From Sphingobacterium sp. SRCM116780 (GTDB lineage: Bacteria > Bacteroidota > Bacteroidia > Sphingobacteriales > Sphingobacteriaceae): a DNA stretch of 64,000 bases. Positions 25,022 to 34,800 of this stretch are shown here, piece by piece. The DNA is taken from the NCBI RefSeq assembly GCF_021442025.1, contig NZ_CP090446.1, positions 2,170,001-2,234,000 of the forward strand, in the 5' to 3' direction. A program made the position numbers and the translations under genes. The notes beneath the pieces were generated by a model, which worked only from the letters and a program-made list of their open reading frames with translations, was not told the DNA's origin and did no database searches. Each line of letters opens with the position of its first letter. Position 1 is the first letter of the stretch.

Positions 25022-26254
25022 TTATTCTTCTATATAATTCAAATCTTTATCAAAGCTCTCTTCGAGCTGAGTCAAGGCATAAATAGCAATTCCTGATAAT
25101 AAGAAAACCATTACAAAAGCTGCCACAATTATACCTCCATATTGTACTAAAACACCATATAACATCGTTGAAGGGATCAATGCTCCTCGAACAAAATTAG
25201 GCGCGGTAGTGGCAACAGTAGCCCGCAGGTTCGTTCCGAACTGTTCAGCAGCAATCGTTACAAAGGTAGCCCAATAGCCAATACCTAGTCCCATAAAAAA
25301 GGATAACCACAAAAATTTGGTTTCCGATATTCCATCACTTAATAAATACCATGAAGCGCTAATTAAGATAATGAGTTGGCACATTAAAACTACTTTTTTT
25401 CTAGATTTTAAAAATTGTGCTAATAATCCAGCTAATAAATCCCCTAATGATATCCCTAAATACGTAAATAAAACTCCTTTCCCAGCACTTAAGGTTGTCG
25501 GAGCATGCAATGCCTTCCCTATCTCTGGTGCTTGAGTGACTAACACACCTACGACAAACCAAATGGGTAAACCAATACATAGGCAATACATATACCTTTT
25601 GAAACGTCGTTTGTCGGTAAAGAGCATACTGAATTTCCCTTTAATTGCCGATTTTTGATCAGCATTTTTGAATATCCCTGATTCTAGCGCCCCTACTCGC
25701 ATTAATAATAGTAATAATCCCATTCCTCCTCCTACAAAATAGGCTGTTCGCCAATCAAATTCTTCAGAAATGAAATATCCTAAAACAGCTCCTAAAACTC
25801 CAACAGTGGCAACTAGCATCGTACCATATCCTCTTTTAGATTTATCCATGCTCTCACTAACAAGGGTCACACCTGCTCCCAATTCACCTGCCAAACCAAT
25901 TCCTGCAATAAAGCGAATGATTCCATAAGTCATTACATCTTGAACGAAGCCATTAGAGATATTCGCTAAAGAGTATAACAAAATAGAGCCAAATAAAACT
26001 TTTAATCGACCAAATTTGTCTCCAATGATTCCCCATATAATCCCTCCTATTAGTAACCCTGCCATCTGCATATTTAATACAAACTCTCCTTTAGAACGCA
26101 TATCTTCAGGCGAGACGCCTATTTCTTCAAAGGATTTGATTCTAACGATGGAAAAAATAATGAGATCATAGATATCAACAAAATAGCCCAAAGAGGCCAC
26201 CAGGATAATGATCCAAACTTTATTTGCTGAGCGCGGAGATAATGGGTTAGACAT
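25022..26254 (-). CDS. MFS transporter, metabolite:H+ symporter type
   Basis: 410 residues with twelve membrane segments. 'GYFVDIYDLIIFSIV' in the first segment and 'GIIGDKFGRLKVLFG' in loop 2-3 are typical of sugar/aromatic acid:H+ symporters of the MFS; 'RFIAGIGLAGELGAGVTLVSE' is the matching segment 4 signature. Substrate unknown, probably an organic acid or sugar. It converges on the Cys-rich gene with only 4 bases between stop codons. Confidence 0.88.
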   Translation of the reverse strand: MSNPLSPRSANKVWIIILVASLGYFVDIYDLIIFSIVRIKSFEEIGVSPEDMRSKGEFVLNMQMAGLLIGGIIWGIIGDKFGRLKVLFGSILLYSLANISNGFVQDVMTYGIIRFIAGIGLAGELGAGVTLVSESMDKSKRGYGTMLVATVGVLGAVLGYFISEEFDWRTAYFVGGGMGLLLLLMRVGALESGIFKNADQKSAIKGKFSMLFTDKRRFKRYMYCLCIGLPIWFVVGVLVTQAPEIGKALHAPTTLSAGKGVLFTYLGISLGDLLAGLLAQFLKSRKKVVLMCQLIILISASWYLLSDGISETKFLWLSFFMGLGIGYWATFVTIAAEQFGTNLRATVATTAPNFVRGALIPSTMLYGVLVQYGGIIVAAFVMVFLLSGIAIYALTQLEESFDKDLNYIEE

Positions 26255-26334
26255 ATTTTAAATTTACAGTAAAAATATCATTGTATGTTCGTTTTTACAA
26301 ATTAAAAACATCTTCAATTTTAATTAATATATAG

Positions 26335-26342
26335 TACCTTTG
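26335..26342 (+). promoter_or_regulatory. -7 promoter box for the DUF4442 gene
   Basis: TACCTTTG, with the ATG only 4 bases later, so the message is probably leaderless. Confidence 0.7.
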
Positions 26343-26346
26343 CGCG

Positions 26347-26826
26347 ATGTTGTATACCCCCAAATCCCTTAAATGGCTATTGAGATTTTACCCTCCATTT
26401 TTGTTCCAACGTATTTGGGTTCAAAAAATTCATCCTGATTTTCAAAAAGCAGACGTCAAGATTATTAAAAGTCTTCTCAATAGAAATACAAACAATAGTA
26501 TTTTTGGTGGAACTATATTTGCAGCCGTTGACCCTTTCTATGCCATTCTTATTGATCAAAGATTGCAGTCGCATGGATTTACGAAAACCGTAGCTTGGTT
26601 AAAATCCGCTTCTATCGAATATAAAAAACCGGGCTTATCAAGTCTTAAATTCTCCATTAAAATAACTGACGAGGATTTTCAGGAATGTATGAACACACTC
26701 AAAGATAGAGGAAGACTGATCAAAACTTTTTCCATTGAAATCGTGAATGAGTTCAATGAAATATGTGCAATCGCGAAAAACGAAATCTATATTCGTGACC
26801 TGAATTTTACATATGTAAGGGTATAG
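26347..26826 (+). CDS. DUF4442 hotdog-fold protein
   Basis: 159 residues with the DUF4442/PaaI-like pattern: 'LLRFYPPFLFQRIWVQKIHP' at the start, 'NNSIFGGTIFAAVDPFYAIL' (the helix of the hotdog fold) and then strands 'ASIEYKKPGLSSLKFSIKI'. Members are thioesterase relatives; no catalytic activity is proved for DUF4442. Single gene with its own promoter. Confidence 0.8.
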   Translation: MLYTPKSLKWLLRFYPPFLFQRIWVQKIHPDFQKADVKIIKSLLNRNTNNSIFGGTIFAAVDPFYAILIDQRLQSHGFTKTVAWLKSASIEYKKPGLSSLKFSIKITDEDFQECMNTLKDRGRLIKTFSIEIVNEFNEICAIAKNEIYIRDLNFTYVRV

Positions 26827-26854
26827 ATAGCTACTATCTTCCTTATCTATTTGG

Positions 26855-26862
26855 TATCTTTG
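26855..26862 (+). promoter_or_regulatory. -7 promoter box for the lipoprotein-SCO-cytochrome operon
   Basis: TATCTTTG, exact match, 26 bases before the ATG at 26889. Confidence 0.65.
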
Positions 26863-26888
26863 TCGGTATTAGATAACAACATTTCAAT

Positions 26889-27317
26889 ATGAAAAAATTA
26901 GCTTTTTTAATTGCGTCAGCTTTCGCAATTACTTCCTGTGCCAATAGTTCAAAAACAAATAATCAAGATGATCTAGTCAAAATTCAAAAAGAGACTATAA
27001 AAATTCATGATGAGATTATGCCTCAAATAAGTGCTTTTGACAAAAGTGTAGTTACTATTGATTCTATCCTTACAAATCTTGGAGCAATAAAAACAGCTAA
27101 ACCAGCTTTAGATACAACGAATAGTCGTCAAGAATTAACACAATTACAAAAGAAACTCGACGATGCTACAGATCATATGATGGACTGGATGAAAGATTAT
27201 CGTTCAGACTCGACAACATTAACATATGCTAATAGTGAGTTAGCAAAAGTCAAAACCATGAAAGCATTATTTGAAACTGTATCTAAAGAAAAACAAGAAA
27301 TTTTAAATAAGTACTAA
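26889..27317 (+). CDS. helical lipoprotein of the SCO operon
   Basis: 142 residues with lipobox 'FAITSC'. The mature part is predicted all-helical with heptad-like spacing ('LVKIQKETIKIHDEIMPQIS', 'LTQLQKKLDDATDHMMDWMK'); the many Met and His residues could bind copper. I know no name for this family. It is the first gene of a tight operon: the SCO gene starts 1 base after its stop. A role in copper or cytochrome handling is inferred only from its neighbours. Confidence 0.75.
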   Translation: MKKLAFLIASAFAITSCANSSKTNNQDDLVKIQKETIKIHDEIMPQISAFDKSVVTIDSILTNLGAIKTAKPALDTTNSRQELTQLQKKLDDATDHMMDWMKDYRSDSTTLTYANSELAKVKTMKALFETVSKEKQEILNKY

Positions 27318-27318
27318 G

Positions 27319-27966
27319 ATGATAAAATTATTTACGCTTCGTTCTTCGTTATCTTTGGCTGTTGCTACCTGTAGCTTAGCAAGTTGTCAATCAAATGCAC
27401 CCAAGCTTCCTATTTATGGTCAACGAGAACCTGTCGAGAAAACTGTCGATGGAAAAACAATTACAGATACTATATACCATACCATCCCTGCTTTTAAGTT
27501 TTTAAACCAAGATAGCACCTACATTACGGAAAAGAATTATGAGAATAAAGTCTACATTGCGAACTTCTTTTTCACACATTGTCCGAGTATTTGTCCTACC
27601 ATGAATAGAAACTTATTGAAGATTTATGAAGCATACAAAAACAATGATGAAGTATACTTCCTATCGCATAGTATTGATTTTAAATATGATCAACCTTCAG
27701 TATTAAAAGAATATGCTAATAAATTAGGTGTTAGTAATAATCACTGGAATTTTGTAACTGGATCCAAAGCGGATGTTTATGGCATAGCAAATCAATACTT
27801 AGTCTATACTGCTGAAGATAAAAATGCTCCAGGAGGATACGATCATCAAGGATACTTGGTTTTAGTTGATAAACAAAAACGAATTCGTGGGGCATATGAT
27901 GGAACAAATGATGAACAAGTTGCCCAACTACAAAAAGATCTAGCCATATTATTAGAAGAAAAATAG
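27319..27966 (+). CDS. SCO1/SenC-family copper chaperone
   Basis: 215 residues with lipoprotein-type start ('CSLASC'). The thioredoxin-like domain carries the copper site: 'HCPSICPTMN' (CxxxC) and the distal His in 'GGYDHQGYLVLVD'. SCO proteins deliver copper to the CuA centre of cytochrome oxidase or act as thiol reductases. The following gene encodes a cytochrome c and begins 1 base after its stop. Confidence 0.92.
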   Translation: MIKLFTLRSSLSLAVATCSLASCQSNAPKLPIYGQREPVEKTVDGKTITDTIYHTIPAFKFLNQDSTYITEKNYENKVYIANFFFTHCPSICPTMNRNLLKIYEAYKNNDEVYFLSHSIDFKYDQPSVLKEYANKLGVSNNHWNFVTGSKADVYGIANQYLVYTAEDKNAPGGYDHQGYLVLVDKQKRIRGAYDGTNDEQVAQLQKDLAILLEEK

Positions 27967-27967
27967 G

Positions 27968-28393
27968 ATGGCTAAATTATATATTTTAGGAATTCTCATT
28001 TCTGTTTATTTTTTGAGCACCATAATTGGTTGTCAGTCTGGTACTAATATCAAAACAGCTCAATACGCGGTTAATGGACAAAAAATATATGTTAGCCATT
28101 GCAAAAACTGTCATGGTGCTAAAGGAGAAGGATTAGGTCTTCTATACCCTCCTTTGACTGATATTAATTTTCTTACAAACAATAGAAATCGGTTGTCATG
28201 TATTGTCAAAAATGGTTTAGAAGAAGAAATAGTTGTTTCAGGAAAAACATTCAAGAACAATATGCCGTCAAATGCAGCATTGACAGCTATAGATATCGCT
28301 TATGTATTAACTTACATAACAACTAATTTCGGAAAACATGATAAAATATTTAGTCTAGAGGAAGTACAAAGAGATTTAAAAAGTTGTAAATAG
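27968..28393 (+). CDS. membrane-anchored class I cytochrome c
   Basis: 141 residues. The N-terminal hydrophobic part ends in a lipobox 'TIIGC', so it is lipid-anchored outside the cytoplasm. Haem attaches at 'CKNCH' (CxxCH); the likely axial methionine is in 'NNMPSN'. It carries electrons in the periplasm. As the last gene of the lipoprotein-SCO-cytochrome operon, it may be an electron donor or accessory to a copper oxidase. Confidence 0.9.
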   Translation: MAKLYILGILISVYFLSTIIGCQSGTNIKTAQYAVNGQKIYVSHCKNCHGAKGEGLGLLYPPLTDINFLTNNRNRLSCIVKNGLEEEIVVSGKTFKNNMPSNAALTAIDIAYVLTYITTNFGKHDKIFSLEEVQRDLKSCK

Positions 28394-28414
28394 ATAAAAT
28401 TTATCTCATTTTGA

Positions 28415-28446
28415 AAAGCTTAGTTTTAATTAACTAGGCTTTTTTT
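28415..28446 (+). terminator. terminator after the cytochrome operon
   Basis: AAAGCTTAGTT (28415-28425) pairs with AACTAGGCTTT (28432-28442), with one G-U pair, then a run of T. Confidence 0.85.
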
Positions 28447-28465
28447 GTCGTTAGCCTAAAAAACG

Positions 28466-28498
28466 AAAGGTTTTCAAACGGGGAGAATGAAAACCTTT
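28466..28498 (+). other. orphan hairpin in the 300-base gap before the TetR gene
   Basis: AAAGGTTTTC (28466-28475) pairs exactly with GAAAACCTTT (28489-28498) around a 13-base loop. Downstream, AACCAATTATAAACCTAAAT runs into an ATG at about 28522, but the frame closes after five codons. It looks like the leader of a gene that is no longer there. The rest of the 28394-28693 gap shows only the terminator and the TetR promoter. Confidence 0.4.
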
Positions 28499-28678
28499 AC
28501 TAACCAATTATAAACCTAAATTATGATGATACAAATATAAGTCATCGATATTGATTAGCAAACTAACTAACTGTTAAATTTTGTTAACTTTTACCTTAAG
28601 AAATAAACGAAAGTCTTCAACGAATAAAATTAATCTATTTATAACATTATTTTGACAGATGAGCTTAATAAAAACAGG

Positions 28679-28686
28679 TACATTTG
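28679..28686 (+). promoter_or_regulatory. -7 promoter box for the TetR/RND operon
   Basis: TACATTTG with a possible -33 TTTG at 28651-28654 (24-base spacer). The ATG at 28694 follows 7 bases later. Confidence 0.65.
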
Positions 28687-28693
28687 TTACCGA

Positions 28694-29281
28694 ATGAACG
28701 TTCAATACACACAAAATAACCCCAAAGTAATTTCCATTTTCGAAACGACTTTACGTCTTATAAAAGATCATGGATTTCACGGTACAGCTATGAGCAAAAT
28801 TGCTCAAGAAGCTGATGTAGCAATAGGTACGATATACCATTATTTTCCATCTAAAGATGATCTGATTGTCCATCTGTTTCAGTATTGTGGAGATAAATTA
28901 AACAAAGCAATTTTTGGAACGCTAGATGATGAGTTAACTTACAAAGAAACGTTTTTTCATATCTGGAAAGGATTTGTACGGTTTTACAGAGAAAATGAAG
29001 AGATGTTCAGTTATTTTGAACAGTTTTATTCTTCTCCGTATTACAAGGTGAATGCTTCCGAAATAAACGAAACGATTAGTGGCCAGAGTAATATTCTCAA
29101 ATTTTTAAAAGAAGGTATCAATAAAAAAGAATTGAAGAATTTAAATGTGGAGGCTCTGGCTTGCATATTTTTTGGCTCTGCCGTTTCAGCCATTAAAGGT
29201 GTTAAATACAATAAATTAAAATCAATTGATAGTATTGAAGACGTCATTACGATCATTTGGGATGGAGTTAAAAATAAATAA
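28694..29281 (+). CDS. TetR-family repressor of the RND efflux operon
   Basis: 195 residues. The N-terminal helix-turn-helix is 'MSKIAQEADVAIGTIYHYF' followed by 'PSKDDLI', classic TetR. The C-terminal region is all-helical and should bind the inducer. The frame is open from a TTG at 28652, but the promoter box lies inside that extension, so the ATG at 28694 is the start. The TolC-like gene begins 5 bases after the stop, so the repressor is the first gene of the efflux operon and probably controls itself. Confidence 0.9.
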   Translation: MNVQYTQNNPKVISIFETTLRLIKDHGFHGTAMSKIAQEADVAIGTIYHYFPSKDDLIVHLFQYCGDKLNKAIFGTLDDELTYKETFFHIWKGFVRFYRENEEMFSYFEQFYSSPYYKVNASEINETISGQSNILKFLKEGINKKELKNLNVEALACIFFGSAVSAIKGVKYNKLKSIDSIEDVITIIWDGVKNK

Positions 29282-29286
29282 TATAT

Positions 29287-30615
29287 ATGAAGTTTAGACA
29301 AATAGCCTCTTCTTTTGCAGCCATGATTACAATCTTGAATGTGAGTTATGCGCAGCAAAAAGGCAATGAGGTACTACCCGCTAAAGCAAGTTTACAACAA
29401 CTCATTGACTATGCACTTAACAATAGAATTAGCCTTAAACAAGCTATAATTGATGAAGAAATTGGTGAAAAAGATATTGATATAGCCTTATCAGGATGGT
29501 TACCTCAAATAGGTGCAACAGGCTCTTATAATTATAATGTTAAGATTCCCACATCATTTATAGGAGGAAATAATATTGCTTTAGGACAGAAAAATTCAAG
29601 TGCGTTAGTTCTTCAAGCAGATCAACAAATCTTGAATCCAAGCTTGATGCAAGCTTCAAAAGCAGCTGCCCTCGTTCGTGAATCGAATAAACAGAACACG
29701 GAAAGTCAAAAAATTAATACGGTTGTAGAAGTAAGTAAAGCATATTTTGATATTCTAACAAGTGAAGAACAAATCAAAATTGTCCGTGAAAATATAACCA
29801 GACTTCAGAAGCAATATAATGATGCAAAAGTGCGATACGAAGTTGGGATGGTTGACAAAACAGATTTCAAGAGAGCCCAAATTGCTTTAAGTAATGCCCA
29901 TGCAGATGAGAAAAGAACTATAGAACTGCAACGGTATAAATATGATTATCTAAAAAACATCTTAGCAGTAGATCAGAAAGCTAACATTACCCTATCTTTT
30001 GAAAATGCAAGTATGGAAAATGAGATCTTAATTGATACCACTTCTACTGCGAATATGACAAACAGAATTGAATTTCAACAATTGCAAAATTCTAAGAAGA
30101 TGCAAGAACTAGAAACTCAATATTATAAATGGACTTATCTACCCAATATAAGTGCTTTCTATAATTATGCTTTTAATTATAGAAATAATACGTTTAAAGA
30201 TTTATATAGCGATAACTTTCCAAGCTCAGTAGCTGGGTTATCTGTTTCTATTCCAATTTTTCAAGGATTCAAAAGAAAAAACCAAATCTATCAGTCAAAA
30301 CTTCGTGAAAGTAAAATTGATTTGAGCATGGCAAACTTGAATAATCAAATCAACACAGAATATTCACTTGCCAAAGCATCTTACAATGCAAATCTAATTG
30401 ATTGGAAGACTTCAAAAGAGAATGTTGATCTGTCCAAAGAAGTATATGATACCATTAAGTTGCAATATGATGAAGGTATTAAAACGTATTTAGACTTAAT
30501 GACAGCTGAGACTGATTTAAAAACAAGTCAATTAAATTACTTAAATGCACTTTATGCACTTCTTTCGAGCAAGTTAGATGTTCAAAAAGCTTTAGGTACT
30601 GTAAATACAAAATAA
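29287..30615 (+). CDS. TolC-family outer-membrane efflux protein
   Basis: 442 residues with a signal peptide ending 'VSYAQQ'. Two outer-membrane-efflux repeats (about 45-215 and 245-435) carry the long helices and short strands of the TolC barrel ('ALNNRISLKQAI', 'GWLPQIGATGSYNY', 'YNDAKVRYEVGMVDKTDFKRA', then the equivalent 'YDEGIKTYLDLMTAETDL'). It forms the outer-membrane duct of the RND pump encoded by the next two genes. Confidence 0.93.
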   Translation: MKFRQIASSFAAMITILNVSYAQQKGNEVLPAKASLQQLIDYALNNRISLKQAIIDEEIGEKDIDIALSGWLPQIGATGSYNYNVKIPTSFIGGNNIALGQKNSSALVLQADQQILNPSLMQASKAAALVRESNKQNTESQKINTVVEVSKAYFDILTSEEQIKIVRENITRLQKQYNDAKVRYEVGMVDKTDFKRAQIALSNAHADEKRTIELQRYKYDYLKNILAVDQKANITLSFENASMENEILIDTTSTANMTNRIEFQQLQNSKKMQELETQYYKWTYLPNISAFYNYAFNYRNNTFKDLYSDNFPSSVAGLSVSIPIFQGFKRKNQIYQSKLRESKIDLSMANLNNQINTEYSLAKASYNANLIDWKTSKENVDLSKEVYDTIKLQYDEGIKTYLDLMTAETDLKTSQLNYLNALYALLSSKLDVQKALGTVNTK

Positions 30616-30641
30616 ATAACATTAAGAAACCAAAGAATATC

Positions 30642-31784
30642 ATGAATAAAAGACATTTACTAACAGCTTTTTTTATAGGAACCACTCTTATTTGGCAATC
30701 ATGTGGCAATAAAGATGCGCAGAAACAACAGGCTGCACAGCAGGCGGAAAAAGTGGTTCAAGTAACCTTTGCGACGGCCACTGAAGAAGTCGTTACAGGA
30801 AATCAAGCTTACCCTGCTACAGTAAAACCGCTAAACGAATCTGATTTATTTGCTGAAGTTTCTGGTTATGTTACTAAAATATATGTTACTGATGGTGCAT
30901 CTGTTTCTAAAGGTCAAAAATTATATGAAATTGATGGCACAAGATATACTGCAGCCTTAGATCAAGCAAGAGCTAATCTTAAAATTGCACAGTCAAATTT
31001 TGATCGTGTTCAAACAGACTTAAATCGCTATCAAGCATTGGCAGATAAAGACGCTATTGCTAAACAAACTCTTGATTATGCAAAAACAGATTTAGCGAAT
31101 CAAAAAGCACAAATTGTAGCCGCTCAAGCAGCTGTGACAACTGCTCAAACAAACTTAAACCGTTCCACTATTCGTGCCCCGTTTGCTGGTATTGTTGGTA
31201 TATCTGATGTACGCTTAGGAGCTTTGGTTAATCCTGGAACGACCAAATTAAATACAGTGTCTTCCATCAATCCAATTGCAGTAGAAATTCAAGTGAGCGA
31301 GCGTGATATCCCGCAATTTGTAGCACTACAAAAATCAGGAACTGCTTCACAAATTTCTGCAACATTACCTGACGGAACTGCATATACATCTGCTGGTAGA
31401 ATTGCAACTATCGATCGTGCAGTAGATCCGCAAACAGGAACGATTAAAGTACGTGCAAATTTTGAGAATCCGAGCAATATATTAAGAGCAGGCATGAATG
31501 TATCGCTCAATATTAAGACAAACTCAACGAAAGAAGAAGTTGTCATTCCTTATAAAGCCATTCAAGATCAACTGGGTGTATTTAATGTCTATGTTGTTGG
31601 TGATAGTAGTAAAGCAGAACACCGTCAAGTAGAATTAGGTTTAAAATTAGGTGATAAAGTTGTAGTTAAATCTGGTGTTAAAGTTGGTGAAAAAATTATT
31701 GTAGATGGTATCATGAATGTACAGCCAGGGGTAAAAGTGACCGATACTCCTCCTGCAAGTACTGCCGCTCCTGCAAAAAAATAA
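30642..31784 (+). CDS. RND efflux periplasmic adaptor (AcrA/MexA type)
   Basis: 380 residues with a lipoprotein signal ('IWQSC'). A lipoyl-like half-motif ('SGYVTKIYVTDGASVSKGQ') and its mate ('STIRAPFAGIVGISDVRLGA') flank a helical hairpin at about 105-165; the beta-barrel and membrane-proximal domains follow. It bridges the inner-membrane pump and the TolC channel. Alanine/lysine-rich tail. Confidence 0.94.
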   Translation: MNKRHLLTAFFIGTTLIWQSCGNKDAQKQQAAQQAEKVVQVTFATATEEVVTGNQAYPATVKPLNESDLFAEVSGYVTKIYVTDGASVSKGQKLYEIDGTRYTAALDQARANLKIAQSNFDRVQTDLNRYQALADKDAIAKQTLDYAKTDLANQKAQIVAAQAAVTTAQTNLNRSTIRAPFAGIVGISDVRLGALVNPGTTKLNTVSSINPIAVEIQVSERDIPQFVALQKSGTASQISATLPDGTAYTSAGRIATIDRAVDPQTGTIKVRANFENPSNILRAGMNVSLNIKTNSTKEEVVIPYKAIQDQLGVFNVYVVGDSSKAEHRQVELGLKLGDKVVVKSGVKVGEKIIVDGIMNVQPGVKVTDTPPASTAAPAKK

Positions 31785-31815
31785 TTCAACAGCATTAACG
31801 TAATATACGATAAAT

Positions 31816-34800
31816 ATGATTTCAGAAGTTTTTATAAAAAGGCCAGTCACAGCCATTGTTATTTCCCTATTGATTATGATCATAGGTGGAATCGCAATTG
31901 TGTCTTTGCCCATTAGTCAATACCCATCTGTAGCTCCTCCAACAGTTTCTGTAACAGCAAATTATACCGGTGCTGATGCTCAAACTGTTGAGCAAACAGT
32001 AACAACCCCTATTGAGAGTCAAATTAATGGTACTCCAGGCATGCTTTATATGTCTTCAAATAGTACATCCAATGGACAGTCGCAGATTACAGTTACCTTT
32101 GAAGTGGGTACTGATATTGATATTGCAACATTAGATGTTCAAAATCGCGTAGGTATTGCTGAGCCAGCCTTACCTGAGGCTGTTAGAAGATTAGGGGTAA
32201 CGACGCGTAAAGCCAATACTGATATTCTAATGTTAGTATCATTAGTGTCACCAAAAGGCACACGTGATGCTAAATTTCTAGATAACTATGTCAACTTATA
32301 CATTAAAGATGCCCTTTTAAGGGTTCAAGGAGTTGGTGATGTTACCGCATTTGGTCAACCCTTCTCTATGCGGGTTTGGTTAGATGCAAATAAATTAACA
32401 AACTTAAATTTAACACCTGCGGATGTATCTGCTGCTATCTCGGAACAGAACTTAAGAATCCCAGGAGGATCTGTAGGAGCCACTCCGCAAAAGTCTGATC
32501 AAGTATTTGAATATCCTGTTATCACAGATTCAGATTTATCATCTGTACAAGACTTTGAAGAAATCATTGTTAAATCGAATACAGATGGATCTATTGTTTT
32601 GTTAAAAGACGTCGCCAAAGTAGAATTGGGTCAATTCAGTTATGCAACAGGTACTAGCGTGAATGGTATGATCTCTACGGGTATGTTAATTGCACAAACT
32701 CCTGGAGGTAATGCTGTACAAACGGCGGAAGGTATATACGCATCTTTAGAAAAGTTAAAAAAATCTTTCCCTGAAGATGTGGATTACATTGTCGGTTATG
32801 AAACAATTTCTGTCGTAAATGCTTCTATTGAATCGGTTGTTCATACCTTAATTGAGGCCTTAATATTAGTTACATTAGTTGTATTCTTTTTCTTACAATC
32901 TTGGAGAGCTACATTAATCCCAGTATTAGCAATCCCAGTATCCATTGTTGGTACCTTTATTTTCTTTTTATTGTTTGGTTTCTCCATCAATAATTTGACT
33001 TTATTAGCGTTCGTACTTGCTATTGGTATTGTGGTCGATGACGCAATTGTCGTCGTAGAGGCTGTGCAGCATTATATCGATCATTATAAAATGTCGGCTG
33101 TAGAAGCCACGCGTAGGGCAATGAAGGATATTACAGCACCAGTTATTGCGATCGCTTTAATCTTGGCAGCGGTATTCGTTCCCGTAGGTTTTATTCCAGG
33201 TATGGTTGGTCAATTGTATCAACAGTTCTCGATTACAATTGCAGTTTCCGTTATGTTATCGGCATTTATCGCCTTGTCATTAACCCCTGCTTTATGTTCG
33301 ATTTTGTTAAAACCAACAGCAGTACATGCTGAAGCAAAAGGTCTGAATAAATTCTTTCACAAGTTCAACATATGGTTCGAAAAAGTAACCAATAAATATT
33401 CTAATGGCGTAAAACAATGTATAAAAAAAGCACCATTAGTTTTAATTATTTTACTGTGTATCTTCATCGGTACAGGATATATGTTTAGTGCTAAACCTAC
33501 AGGATTTATCCCAGGAGAAGATAACGGAATGTTCTTTGCTGGTGTTACCTTACCAGAAGGATCATCAAGTACACGTACCAACGAGATTCTTAAGGAGATT
33601 GAAAAAGATTTAAGAGCAGATTATCCTGAGATAAAACATATTACAGCTATTTCAGGTATTAATATTTTAAATCGTGCTTTCCAATCCAATGCGGCTACCG
33701 TTTTCGTTTCATTAAAACCTTGGGGTGAAAGAGCGCGTACCGCAGCTCAAATTACAGGAGGTATCATGGGTAAGTATGCGACTTATAATAAAGCGCGTGT
33801 ACTCGCTGTTACGCCTCCTGCCATTCCAGGTTTGGGTACTTCTGGAGGTTTCAGTTTAATGATTCAAGATCAACAAACAGTTGACATTAAAGTTTTTGAA
33901 AGTGTTGTTGGTAAGTTTTTAGCAGCTGCTAATCAACGTCCTGAAATTGGAATGGCTTATACCCTATTCAATTCCAAAACACCAAATTATAAGTTATCGG
34001 TCAATAGAGAGCAGGCTAAAAAAATGGGTGTTCCCATTTCAACGATTTATGCTACTGTATCCGCATACCTCGGATCATCCTATGTCAATGACTTTAGTCG
34101 ATATGGGCGTAATTTCCGTGTGGTGACACAAGCTGATCAAAATTATAGGATGAATATTGAAGACATTAATAAATTATATGTTAATAATACAAGAGGAGAA
34201 TCTGTTCCATTGAGTGCATTGGTCACTTGGAATTTGGTTCAAAATCCTGCAATTATCAATCACTATAATATCTTTAGAAGTATTGAAGTTAGTGGTAGTG
34301 CTGCTCCTGGCTTCTCTTCGGGAGATGCGATTAAAGCGCTACAAGAAGTGGCCGCAGAAACATTGCCAAATGGTTATAGTTATGATTTCTCTGGATTGGC
34401 ATTACAAGAAACCAAGTCTGGGAATATGACCGTCATGATCTTTGGCTTATGTATTTTGTTTGTATTTTTATTATTGGCAGCATTATATGAAAGTTGGTCG
34501 GTTCCATTTTCAATCTTATTATCTGTACCTCTTGGCGTATTCGGAGCGATCTTAACATTGACGTTAATTCCAACATTAGATAATAATATCTATGCTCAGA
34601 TTGGTTTAGTTGCCATTATTGGTTTAGCTGCTAAAAATGCTATTCTGATTGTCGAATTTGCTAAAGAACGTGTTGACATTGGTATGAATCTATATGAAGC
34701 AACGCTAGATGCGGTTAAGCTTCGTCTGCGTCCAATTATCATGACCTCATTTGCATTCATTTTAGGTATTATACCTTTGATGTTGTCCAAAGGTGCTGGT

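Noticed and set aside
29041..29358. 105-codon minus-strand frame across tetR and the TolC gene
   Set aside because: Antisense to two well-supported genes.
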